From Bradyrhizobium sp. 186 (GTDB lineage: Bacteria > Pseudomonadota > Alphaproteobacteria > Rhizobiales > Xanthobacteraceae): a stretch of 64,000 bases of DNA. Shown one piece after another: positions 50,737 through 58,731 of this stretch; position 1 is the stretch's first letter, and every line of letters starts with the position of its first letter. The position numbers were made by a program, and so were the translations under genes. The DNA lies in the NCBI RefSeq assembly GCF_023101685.1, contig NZ_CP082164.1, forward strand, positions 6,014,001 through 6,078,000. The letters run 5' to 3'. The notes under the pieces were generated by a model. It searched no databases and was not told where the DNA came from. It saw only the letters and a list, made by a program, of their open reading frames with translations.

Positions 50737-51777
50737 TCAGGTGCTCGCGGTCTCGACCGCCGCCAGCATGCCCGTCTTCGGGTGGCAGTTCAGATACTCA
50801 AAGAACTGCTCGTCCGCGGCGGCCACCGTGACTTCGTGATAGAGCCGCAGCTTTGCCGATGGCCCGAGCGTCGATAGATACTTCATGGCGGCGCCGAATA
50901 TCCTGACATGGGTCGGATGCGATTCCGCCCAGCGTTCGAGCGCCGCGAGGCTCTTCCACCAGCTCTGGCCGTAGGACTTTTCGCTCACGCTGCCGTCGGC
51001 GGCGAGCACGCGCATGTAGCGATTGGCATAGCAGCCGATGCCGAGCCCGTCGTCGCGCAGAAACTCCATGCCCTCGCGCAGCACCGGCTCGACGTCGTCG
51101 AGATAGAGTTTTCGCTCCGAAGTCTCTGTGTCACTCCAGTCTTGTCCAGAGCGGATCAGGCAGAGATTGTCGTGCGCTTTCACACGCAACCGCGCACCAT
51201 CGCGGATCAGCTCGGGATTGCCGCCGGGCGTCATTGCATCGGTCTGCGACAGCGGAATGCGGTCGCGCATGCCACCCCAATAGGCGTGCTCCTGCACTTC
51301 GCCGCTCATGCCGTCGGCGATGGCGGCCACACCCTCGGGCCGGCCGAGCGAGGAGAACAACGTCTCGTGCCGCTCGACTGAGGGGCGCAGCACCTCGATA
51401 AACGTACCGATGCCCTCTCGCGCCTTGCCTGTCCACGCCTCGCGCGCCGGCGCAAACCAGGCGTCGAAACACGCGATGTCGTCCCAATAGGCAACCGAGA
51501 CGACATTCGTATGGCCGGCCTGGTCGACATACTGGGCGCAGTCCCAATGCGAGGGACCGACTTCCACCGCAAAGCGTCCGCCGATTTCCACGAGTGCTTC
51601 CGTCGCTGCCGCCCGCGTCGTGCCGCGATACTGCACACCGAAATAGGCCATGACGACACGGCTGACCGCGGGCTTGTAGCGCGCCACGAACGATGGATAT
51701 GGCGGTTGATAATCGTCCGGTACCCGCTTGTGGCGCGAGCGCTTCATTTCCAGGTTCTGAGGAATAGCGGATTCCAT
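50737..51777 (-). CDS. oxd: Aldoxime dehydratase (haem)
   Basis: This enzyme dehydrates aldoximes to nitriles using ferrous haem that binds the substrate nitrogen directly. The 346-residue protein matches the family throughout, with YQPPYPSFVARYKPAVSRVVMAYFGVQYRG, AYWGGMRDRIP, ERWAESHPTHVRIFGAA and KLRLYHEVTV. By position His290 (THVRIF) is the candidate axial haem ligand. Arg171 (MRDRIP), Ser210 (IRSGQDW) and His314 (LYHEV) are candidates for the Arg/Ser/His catalytic set known from OxdA. The nitrilase gene lies 27 bp upstream on the same strand, so the pair should convert aldoxime to nitrile to acid. ATG 51777 fits the family start. Confidence 0.95.
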   Translation of the reverse strand: MESAIPQNLEMKRSRHKRVPDDYQPPYPSFVARYKPAVSRVVMAYFGVQYRGTTRAAATEALVEIGGRFAVEVGPSHWDCAQYVDQAGHTNVVSVAYWDDIACFDAWFAPAREAWTGKAREGIGTFIEVLRPSVERHETLFSSLGRPEGVAAIADGMSGEVQEHAYWGGMRDRIPLSQTDAMTPGGNPELIRDGARLRVKAHDNLCLIRSGQDWSDTETSERKLYLDDVEPVLREGMEFLRDDGLGIGCYANRYMRVLAADGSVSEKSYGQSWWKSLAALERWAESHPTHVRIFGAAMKYLSTLGPSAKLRLYHEVTVAAADEQFFEYLNCHPKTGMLAAVETAST

Positions 51778-51804
51778 GATCAGGCCCTCCCCTGTCGGCT
51801 GCAC

Positions 51805-52821
51805 TTAGCTCGCCGCCGCGGCAATGTCCGCGGGATCGACGGTGTCGACCGGCAGCGCGAACTGCTCGACGCGCTGGTATCGCTTCTTGTTGAGCAGGAG
51901 CCGCGTGACATCGGGCCGCGAATAGTGCCCGGCGGGATCCGCCGCGTTCTTGGCCACGCCAATCGCGCCGAGATCGATTTCGGCGACCAGCAGCCCTTCC
52001 TGGTCCGGCGCGAGCTTGTCGCCGATCTGGCTGCCGTCGGGGCCGTAGATCGCAGCGAACCCGCCGCCCACGTGCAGCAGCGCGTTCTTGTCGGGCCGGT
52101 CGCAGAGTTCGTCGATCATGGCCTGCGACACCGTTGCGCAAGGCGCGAGCACGAAGCATGAGCCTTCGACCGCATAGACGCGCGAGGCAGCGTTGTTCAC
52201 CTCCGCGCCAAGCGCCGGCGCGAAGGGATCGTAGAGCGAGAAGCTCGGCCAAGCCGCGACATGCACCTGCTCGTTCTGGGCGTACATGGCGTATTTCGAC
52301 AGCGGCTGCAGATGTTCCCAGCAGCACAGCGCACCGATGCGGCCGATGTCGGGCCGGGCGTGGACAGCGAGATCGCTGCCGTCACCCTCGCCATAGACGG
52401 TGCGCTCGGCATGGGTGGGCCGCAGCTTGCGGCGCTTTGCGATGGTCTCGCCATCGGGCCCGATCAGCCATTGCGCGAGATAGAGGCTGCCGCCGTCGCG
52501 TTCGGACAGGCCGAGCACCGCCGTCAGCTTTGCCTTGCGTACGACTTCGCGCAGCTTCTCGGCCTGCGGGCTGTCATAGGCGAGCGAATTGTCGAAATAG
52601 CGCTGCACGAAGCCGCGACCGATCGCCCAGGCCGGCGAATCCAGCCAGATGTGCCAGGGGTAGCCGGGGATAAAGGCTTCCGGAAAGGCGATCAGCTTGG
52701 CGCCCTTTTCGGCCGCCTCCTCGATTAGCCCGATCGACTTGTCGATCGATGCATCGAGATCCAGCCAGGCGGGCGCCGCCTGCACCACCGCCACCTTGTA
52801 TTTCGGATGTTCGATGCCCAT
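51805..52821 (-). CDS. Nitrilase
   Basis: The 338-residue carbon-nitrogen hydrolase converts nitriles to carboxylic acid and ammonia. The catalytic triad is visible: Glu48 in AFPEAFIPGYP, Lys132 in RKLRPTHAERT and Cys167 in LCCWEHLQPL, with the nitrilase-specific YPWHIW and AAWPSFSLY regions. It is followed by the aldoxime dehydratase gene and divergent from an AraC-family regulator, the organisation known for aldoxime-metabolising gene clusters. The start at 52821 (MGIEHPKYKVAVVQA) is preferred to 52854. Confidence 0.93.
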   Translation of the reverse strand: MGIEHPKYKVAVVQAAPAWLDLDASIDKSIGLIEEAAEKGAKLIAFPEAFIPGYPWHIWLDSPAWAIGRGFVQRYFDNSLAYDSPQAEKLREVVRKAKLTAVLGLSERDGGSLYLAQWLIGPDGETIAKRRKLRPTHAERTVYGEGDGSDLAVHARPDIGRIGALCCWEHLQPLSKYAMYAQNEQVHVAAWPSFSLYDPFAPALGAEVNNAASRVYAVEGSCFVLAPCATVSQAMIDELCDRPDKNALLHVGGGFAAIYGPDGSQIGDKLAPDQEGLLVAEIDLGAIGVAKNAADPAGHYSRPDVTRLLLNKKRYQRVEQFALPVDTVDPADIAAAAS

Positions 52822-53019
52822 TGCCGCCTCCATTGCCGGTTGATCGGAGACCACGTCCGATGCAGTCTATTGAGCCAAGGCGGGCGGCCGGGCGCTCGAC
52901 CGCGGCGGAACAAAAACTCGACCGGAAGGGATCGCCACCCCGGTACGGAATTTGCCTCCGGTCAGGCTGGATCTCGGCCAGAATGCGGTTTTGCTGGATG
53001 TGAAAGGGAGGCTCTCCAG

Positions 53020-53976
53020 ATGCCAATCCAGTTCACGACGGACGGCAGCCCCGGCTACCGGCGGCTTGCCCTCTGGCAGGACATCGTCTGCGACGTCTTC
53101 GTCGGGCTCGACTGCAAGTCCGACCTCGGCAGCGCCTTCCACGGCTCGGTCACGCAGGCCGCGCTCGGCAAGGCCGTGTGCTCCGAGGTCTGCTCCGACC
53201 GCCAGCACGTCTTCCGCACGCCCTCCCGCATCTCGCGCTCCGACCAGGACTTTGTCCTGATCGCACTCGGCAATCGCGGCGCCGGCGGCGTCGTGCAGGA
53301 CGGCCGAGAGACCGTGATCCATCCCGGCGAGTTCGCACTCTATGACACCACGCGTCCTTATGAGCTGAAGTTCAACGACACCTTCACGCAGACGATCTTC
53401 AAGGTGCCGCGCGACATGTTAAGGCGGCGGCTCGGCGGCACCGAGGCGCTGACCGCGATGTCATTCGGAGCCGACGTCCCGCTTGAGCGGCTCGCCTACG
53501 ATTTCATCTTGAAGCTGTGCCAGAGCGCGGACCGACTCGCGCCGAACAACGCCGCCGCGCTGTCGGAGCAAGCCGTCGATCTCCTCGCGATGGCGCTGAG
53601 CGAACGGCTGGGCAAGACGTCGCTGCCGTCCTCAACCCATCGCTCGGCCCTGCTCTACCGGCTAAAGGCGCATATCCGCAGCCACCTCGCCGATCCCGAC
53701 CTGTCGCTGCCGGAGACCGCCGCCGCACTCGGCATCTCGCCCCGCTACGTGAACGATCTGCTCGCCGACGAGGAAACCTCGTTCCAACGCTATGTGCTCG
53801 CCGAACGTCTCGCCCAATGCAGGCGCGATCTCGCCTCGCCCGTGCTCGCCCATCGCCACATCAGCGAGATCGCCTTCGCCTGGGGTTTCAACGACCTCTC
53901 ACATTTCGGCCGCGTCTTCCGCGCGCATTTTGGCATGTCGCCGCGCGAGTTCCGGCAGAGCCAGTTGCGGCATTGA
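53020..53976 (+). CDS. AraC-family activator with AraC-binding-like domain
   Basis: The 318-residue protein has an N-terminal sensor of the AraC-binding-like type (PF14525 pattern: RLALWQDIVCDVFVGLDC, PGEFALYDTTRPYEL, FKVPRDMLRRRLGG). A C-terminal pair of helix-turn-helices follows (LSLPETAAALGISPRYVNDLLADEETSFQRYVL and HISEIAFAWGFNDLSHFGRVFRAHFGMSPREFR). A strong AAGGGAGG site precedes ATG 53020. It is divergent from the nitrilase-aldoxime dehydratase pair over 198 bp and is the likely aldoxime- or nitrile-responsive activator. Confidence 0.9.
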   Translation: MPIQFTTDGSPGYRRLALWQDIVCDVFVGLDCKSDLGSAFHGSVTQAALGKAVCSEVCSDRQHVFRTPSRISRSDQDFVLIALGNRGAGGVVQDGRETVIHPGEFALYDTTRPYELKFNDTFTQTIFKVPRDMLRRRLGGTEALTAMSFGADVPLERLAYDFILKLCQSADRLAPNNAAALSEQAVDLLAMALSERLGKTSLPSSTHRSALLYRLKAHIRSHLADPDLSLPETAAALGISPRYVNDLLADEETSFQRYVLAERLAQCRRDLASPVLAHRHISEIAFAWGFNDLSHFGRVFRAHFGMSPREFRQSQLRH

Positions 53977-54000
53977 GGCGAGGTCCGCCGACAGCGCCGC

Positions 54001-54903
54001 CTATGGCGCAAGCGCATCGCTGGGCGATGCGACGCGTCCCTTCATCGCTTCGCTCATGGGGAGCTGGAGGTTCCGTCCCTTCGGCGGAATCGGCGACTCG
54101 AACCACTTGACGTAGAGCCTGTCGAACTCACCGGAAGCCATCTTCTCCCTGATCGCGGCATCGACGAGCGCCTTGAACTCGGGATCCTCCCTGCGGGTCA
54201 TCAGCCCGTAGTAGGACGGCGCATAGGTGGCCGCGAGCATCCGGAACGCCTTGGGATCGGATGCGTTCGCGACGAGCCCAGCGACCAGGATGTCATCCTC
54301 GAACCACGCCGCGGCGCGGCCCGTTCCCAGCATGAGCAGTGATTCGGCGTGGTCCTTGGCCTGAACAATCGTCACATTCAGCTTCTGGTCATCGAGGATC
54401 TTCTTGGCGACACCGAAGTTCAGCGAGCCCTGCGTGATGACGACCGTCTGCCCATCAAGTCCTTTCGGCTCCGTCACCCGCGACGAGGCAGATACCAGCC
54501 AGCGCGGCGAAGCCACATAGGTAGCAATGGAAAAGGAGACCTGTTTCTGCCGTTCGGCGGTATTGGTCGTACTGCCGCACTCGACGTCGATCGTGCTGTT
54601 CTGGAGCAGCGGAATGCGATTGGACGCATTCACTGGGACGTATTCGATCTCTAGCTCCAGCCGCTGCAACGCGACTTTGACCTTGTCGGCCACCGCGGAG
54701 CAGAGTTCGAGCGAGAGCCCGGTCGGCTTCTGATCGGCTCCGAGATAGGCGAACGGTATAGAAGCCTCCCGGTAACCGAAGGTGATCTTGCCGACCTCCT
54801 TGATCTTGTCCAGCGTCTGGCTCGCCGCCTGCGCCGCTCGAACATCGAGTAGAGCAAGCGACAGGGCGGCAATGGCAAGCGTCAGTGAATATCTGCGGAT
54901 CAT
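54001..54903 (-). CDS. Amino-acid ABC transporter binding protein, orphan
   Basis: The 300-residue family-3 solute-binding protein has a signal peptide (SLTLAIAALSLALLDVRAAQA). It carries ITFGYREASIPFAYLG, GLSLELCSAVADKV, SNRIPLLQNSTIDVECGSTTNTAERQKQVSFS and MTRREDPEFKALVDAAI, the GltI-like glutamate/aspartate subgroup. No permease or ATPase gene is adjacent. It follows the PLP-enzyme gene by 19 bp on the same strand, which suggests that the bound compound is the substrate of that enzyme. Confidence 0.88.
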   Translation of the reverse strand: MIRRYSLTLAIAALSLALLDVRAAQAASQTLDKIKEVGKITFGYREASIPFAYLGADQKPTGLSLELCSAVADKVKVALQRLELEIEYVPVNASNRIPLLQNSTIDVECGSTTNTAERQKQVSFSIATYVASPRWLVSASSRVTEPKGLDGQTVVITQGSLNFGVAKKILDDQKLNVTIVQAKDHAESLLMLGTGRAAAWFEDDILVAGLVANASDPKAFRMLAATYAPSYYGLMTRREDPEFKALVDAAIREKMASGEFDRLYVKWFESPIPPKGRNLQLPMSEAMKGRVASPSDALAP

Positions 54904-54922
54904 ATCAGCCTCCGACCAGTTC

Positions 54923-56245
54923 CTAAGCGGCGGGGTTTCGCGACAGCTCGTCGAGGCTTTCCCTCAGGGCCCGATCGAGGATATCGACGGCGCGGTCGAT
55001 CTCCTCGGTCGAGACGGTCAAAGGCGGCGCGATGCGCCACACTGATCCGCGCTCGGGCCGGCGGCGGATGTTCATGCTCAGCCCATACTCGAAGCACTTC
55101 TTCGTCGTCAGTCCGCCGAGCTGGTGGGCCGCGCGCCGGCTGTTGCGGTCGGTGACCAGCTCGACGCCGAGCAGGAGGCCCATGCCTCTGATGTCGCCGA
55201 TCTGCTCGTATTTCTGCTGGAGCCCCTCGAACCGGCTGCGCAGGTGGGCGCCCATGACGTTGGCGCGTTCGACGAGCTTTTCTTCGGCGATCACGCGCAG
55301 CACTGCGAGCCCCACCTCGGCAAGTAGGGGATCGGAGACGTGGCTGGTGTAGTAGGTGAAGTGATCGTCGTGGAGCTTGTTCTCGATCGCCTCGGTGGTC
55401 GACACCGCCGCAAGCGGAAGCCCTCCGCCCAGCGTCTTCGACATGGTCATGATATCAGGGACGACACCGAAATATTCAGAGCCCGTCTTCCTGCCGATGC
55501 GTCCAAAGGCGGTCTGGGCCTCGTCGAAGATGAGCAGCATGCTGCGCGCGTCGGCCGCCTTGCGCAGCGCTTCCATGAACGCCTTCGGCGGAACCAGCAC
55601 GCCGCCGGCGCTGATCACCGGCTCCGCGATGATGGCAGCGCCCCGCCCGGTCGACTGCATGTCGAACATCTTCAGGGCGAGCTCGAGATTGGCGAGCGCG
55701 GACTCGTCCTCGCTGCCGCTTGCGATGTAGGGGCGGTAGGCGTTCGGCTCCGGGATCACGAACACGCCGGGAGGCGGCACTCCATATCCCTTGCGGTCGC
55801 TCGCCATGGAGACCGAGGCTGCTCCACCGGTGATGCCGTGCCACGAGCCGCCGAGAACGAGAACCTCGTAGCCGCCGGTGTACATCTTGGCCATCCGGAG
55901 CGCGACTTCGGTTGCTTCCGAGCCGGTGTTGATGAAGATCGAGCGCTTGAGATCACCGGGAAGCCAATCTCTCGCCAGCACCTGGGCGAGCTCGGCGACC
56001 ACCTCGGGGATCATCCCGCTGAAGAGATGGAAGGCCTTCTTCCCTGCACTCGCCACCGCAGCGACGATGGCGGGATGGTTGTGGCCGATGGTGGCGCACA
56101 TCTGGCCTGAGGTGAAATCGAGATATTCGCGCCCGTCGCTATCGGTCACGATCGTCCCCTTCGCCGACGTGAAGAGGTTCGGGAAGACGTCTCCGCCATA
56201 TCGGACGAGGAATTCGTCGGCGGCCTGTTTCAGCGCTGAAGTCAT
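54923..56245 (-). CDS. Class III PLP aminotransferase, dialkylglycine-decarboxylase-like
   Basis: The 440-residue fold-type I PLP enzyme has HNHPAIVAAVASAGKKAFHLFSGMIPEVV and INTGSEATEVALRMAKMYTG. VLVLGGSWHGITGGAASVS is the block that distinguishes 2,2-dialkylglycine decarboxylase from most aminotransferases. LLIFDEAQTAFGRIGRK (PLP aspartate) and TMSKTLGGGLPLAAVST (PLP lysine) follow. It may decarboxylate and transaminate an alpha,alpha-dialkyl amino acid or act as an ordinary transaminase; the sequence does not decide. ATG 56245 has a GGAGAA site. It is divergent from a LysR regulator and upstream of an amino-acid binding protein gene. Confidence 0.88.
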   Translation of the reverse strand: MTSALKQAADEFLVRYGGDVFPNLFTSAKGTIVTDSDGREYLDFTSGQMCATIGHNHPAIVAAVASAGKKAFHLFSGMIPEVVAELAQVLARDWLPGDLKRSIFINTGSEATEVALRMAKMYTGGYEVLVLGGSWHGITGGAASVSMASDRKGYGVPPPGVFVIPEPNAYRPYIASGSEDESALANLELALKMFDMQSTGRGAAIIAEPVISAGGVLVPPKAFMEALRKAADARSMLLIFDEAQTAFGRIGRKTGSEYFGVVPDIMTMSKTLGGGLPLAAVSTTEAIENKLHDDHFTYYTSHVSDPLLAEVGLAVLRVIAEEKLVERANVMGAHLRSRFEGLQQKYEQIGDIRGMGLLLGVELVTDRNSRRAAHQLGGLTTKKCFEYGLSMNIRRRPERGSVWRIAPPLTVSTEEIDRAVDILDRALRESLDELSRNPAA

Positions 56246-56362
56246 GCGTTCTCCTCGGGCAAGCGGCATCCGCCGCACGGCCATGCGGCGCGGCGATGCG
56301 GAAGCGGCTCACCGTTGTCAGGTCGGTTTTTGTGGCACGAAGCTGTTACTTCAGGGCGTTCG

Positions 56363-56402
56363 CGGTACGAAGATTGCCTGTGCAACGGGGAAATTCGTAC
56401 CG
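56363..56402. promoter_or_regulatory. Inverted repeat upstream of the LysR gene (candidate operator)
   Basis: CGGTACGAA (56363-56371) and TTCGTACCG (56394-56402) are perfect 9-bp arms separated by 22 bp, ending 7 bp before the LysR start and 118 bp upstream of the divergent PLP-enzyme gene. The distance between arms suits a LysR tetramer contacting two sites, with autorepression through the arm that overlaps the LysR ribosome site. Confidence 0.7.
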
Positions 56403-56409
56403 GGCAGGC

Positions 56410-57339
56410 ATGATGAACGCCAGTTCAAAAAATTCAGCAGCCGATGAAGCCGAGTCAACGCAACGGCCGAAAATGCCTCCGCTCAGGGCGCTGTCGGCAT
56501 TCGAAGCCGCGTCGCGACACGGCAGCTTCAGCCGCGCCGCCGAGGAACTGGGAGTGACGCCCTCCGCGATCAGCCACCACATCCACAAGCTCGAGGATTT
56601 CCTCGGCGTTCGTGTCTTCTCCCGGCACGCCGGCCGCGCGGTGCTCACCAATGCCGGCCGCCTCTATGCCAGCGAGATCGAGCGCGCGTTCGGAACGATC
56701 ATGGGCGCGACGCGGCTGGTGGCGCCCCAGTCGCAGCGGGATCATCTGTTCATCGCGAGCGGTCCGAGCTTTGCCGCCAAATGGCTTCAACCGCGGATCC
56801 TGTCGACCATCGCCGACTTGCGCGATCTCGAAACCATTCGCTTCGATCTCGCCATTGCCTATGGACGCCCTCCCGTCGTCAATGGCCGGCAGATCGAACC
56901 GCTCCTGGCGGAGCGCCTGCGCCCGCTCTGCAGTCCGCAGCTGATCGAGCAGCTCGGGCTTCGCGAGCCCGGCGATCTCGCCCGCGCCACGCTGATCCAT
57001 TCCTCAAACGCGCTGACCTGGACCGACTATCTGCGAAAGGTCGTCGGCTCGACTATCAAGGCACGCCACGAATTGTGGTTCGACCGATCGACCATGGCCA
57101 TCGACGCGGCTGTCGAAGGTCTCGGCGTCGTCCTGGAGAGCGAGATCCTCGCTGCCGACGAACTGGAAAACGGCACGCTCGTCGCGCCGTTCCGTCATCC
57201 CGAATTCGAGGTCGAGACGGTGTCCTACTATCTGGTGCGGTCGGCCGAAACCAAAGGTCGCAGCCATGTCGGCGCGTTCGAGGCCTGGTTGCGCGCGAAG
57301 ATCACGGCCGCAAACTTGCAAACGACAAGCCTGCCGTAG
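56410..57339 (+). CDS. LysR-family regulator (GcvA-like)
   Basis: The 309-residue protein has the N-terminal winged helix of the GcvA/AmpR branch: PPLRALSAFEAASRHGSFSRAAEELGVTPSAISHHIHKLEDFLGVRVFSRHAGRAVLTNAG. An effector-binding domain follows (HLFIASGPSFAAKWLQPRI, IDAAVEGLGVVLESEIL). The segment after ADLRDLETIRFDLAIAYG appears shorter than usual in this domain, but the frame is intact. ATG 56410 was chosen; the frame upstream passes through the operator. It presumably controls the divergent PLP enzyme and binding-protein genes. Confidence 0.9.
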   Translation: MMNASSKNSAADEAESTQRPKMPPLRALSAFEAASRHGSFSRAAEELGVTPSAISHHIHKLEDFLGVRVFSRHAGRAVLTNAGRLYASEIERAFGTIMGATRLVAPQSQRDHLFIASGPSFAAKWLQPRILSTIADLRDLETIRFDLAIAYGRPPVVNGRQIEPLLAERLRPLCSPQLIEQLGLREPGDLARATLIHSSNALTWTDYLRKVVGSTIKARHELWFDRSTMAIDAAVEGLGVVLESEILAADELENGTLVAPFRHPEFEVETVSYYLVRSAETKGRSHVGAFEAWLRAKITAANLQTTSLP

Positions 57340-57463
57340 CGAATGCGGAGCTTGGAAAGCAGAGCCGCTATGTGCGCGCGTGATGGTACAAGGCGCATGC
57401 TTGCGTTACCATTCGTCAACAAGACCGCACGGATCAATCAGCGGCTAGCCGAGGAGCATATCG

Positions 57464-58489
57464 ATGGAATACCGACGCTTGGGCCGGTCGGGCCTCATGG
57501 TGCCCGCCTTGAGCCTCGGAACGGGCACCTTCGGCGGCGTTGGCCGCCTCGCGGCGTGGGGTACGACCGACGTGACTGAGGCGCGCCGCCTTCTGGATAT
57601 CTGCCTCGATGCCGGCGTGTCGATGTTCGATACTGCCGACGTCTATTCGCTGGGCGAATCCGAGCGCGTTCTTGGCGAGGCCATCAAAGGCCGCCGCGAC
57701 AAGGTTCTCGTCTCGACCAAAGCAACGTTCCGCTTCGGCGATGGACCCAACGATATCGGGTCGTCACGGCAACATCTGCTCGCGGCCATCGACGCTTCGC
57801 TGGGCCGGCTTGGTACGGATTACATCGACCTGTTCCAGCTCCACGGCTTCGATGCATTCACTCCGCCCGAAGAGGTGCTCGCGACCCTCGACGTGCTCGT
57901 GCGCGCCGGCAAAGTTCGCTACGTCGGCGTTTCGAATTTTTCGGGCTGGCACCTGATGAAGTCGCTCGCCGTTGCCGACAAGCACGGCTTTCCGCGCTAC
58001 GTCGCCAATCAGACCTACTATTCGTTGATCGGGCGCGACTACGAGTGGGAGCTGATGCCGCTCGGCCTGGACCAAGGACTCGGCGCGGTGGTCTGGTCCC
58101 CGCTCGGATGGGGGCGCCTCACCGGAAAAATCCGTCGCGGCCAACCCAAGCCTGAGGTCAGCCGCCTGCCCAAGACCGCCGATTTCGGGCCGCCCGTGCC
58201 GGACGAGCACGTTTATCGCGTCGTCGACGCCATCGACGAAGTCGCGAAGGAGACGGGCAAGAGCGTCTCGCAGATTGCGTTGAACTGGCTGCTACAGCGT
58301 CCCACGGTCTCGACGCTGATCATCGGCGCGCGCAACGAGACGCAGCTGCGCGAAAATCTCGGCGCGGTCGGCTGGTCATTGACCAAGGAGCAGATTGGAA
58401 AGCTCGATGCAGCGAGCAAGGTCACGCTGCCCTATCCTTATTGGCACCAGCGGACGACCTTCACCGACCGCAATCCGCCACCGGTGTAG
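57464..58489 (+). CDS. Aldo/keto reductase
   Basis: This 341-residue NADPH-dependent TIM-barrel reductase has MEYRRLGRSGLMVPALSLGTGTFGG and the catalytic FDTADVYSLGESERVLG (Asp, Tyr), STKATF (Lys) and LFQLHGFDAF (His). GKVRYVGVSNFSGWHL, NQTYYSLIGRDYEWELMPL and TLIIGARNETQLRENL (coenzyme phosphate site) follow. It resembles the YajO/YeaE-like AKR group acting on aldehydes and ketones. In this neighbourhood it could act on an aldehyde product, but that is inference. Confidence 0.92.
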   Translation: MEYRRLGRSGLMVPALSLGTGTFGGVGRLAAWGTTDVTEARRLLDICLDAGVSMFDTADVYSLGESERVLGEAIKGRRDKVLVSTKATFRFGDGPNDIGSSRQHLLAAIDASLGRLGTDYIDLFQLHGFDAFTPPEEVLATLDVLVRAGKVRYVGVSNFSGWHLMKSLAVADKHGFPRYVANQTYYSLIGRDYEWELMPLGLDQGLGAVVWSPLGWGRLTGKIRRGQPKPEVSRLPKTADFGPPVPDEHVYRVVDAIDEVAKETGKSVSQIALNWLLQRPTVSTLIIGARNETQLRENLGAVGWSLTKEQIGKLDAASKVTLPYPYWHQRTTFTDRNPPPV

Positions 58490-58731
58490 GCGACGCACTA
58501 CTTGCACGTTGCGGGCAAACACATCTCGGCTTGAGCTGCACCAAGCCGGCTAGCGCATGCCGTGGCATCCTGCAGGCTGGTGAGGTTGCGAAAGCCATCC
58601 TGACCCATGCTGCGGCGCCGGGGGACCTGCTCCCGGGCACCGGAACTGTCCGTGTCCTGCCGGGTTGCGATCAATCCTGCAATTTCCTAATCCGGGGATG
58701 AATCACGGCTCCAATCAAGCTCGCCTCCATC

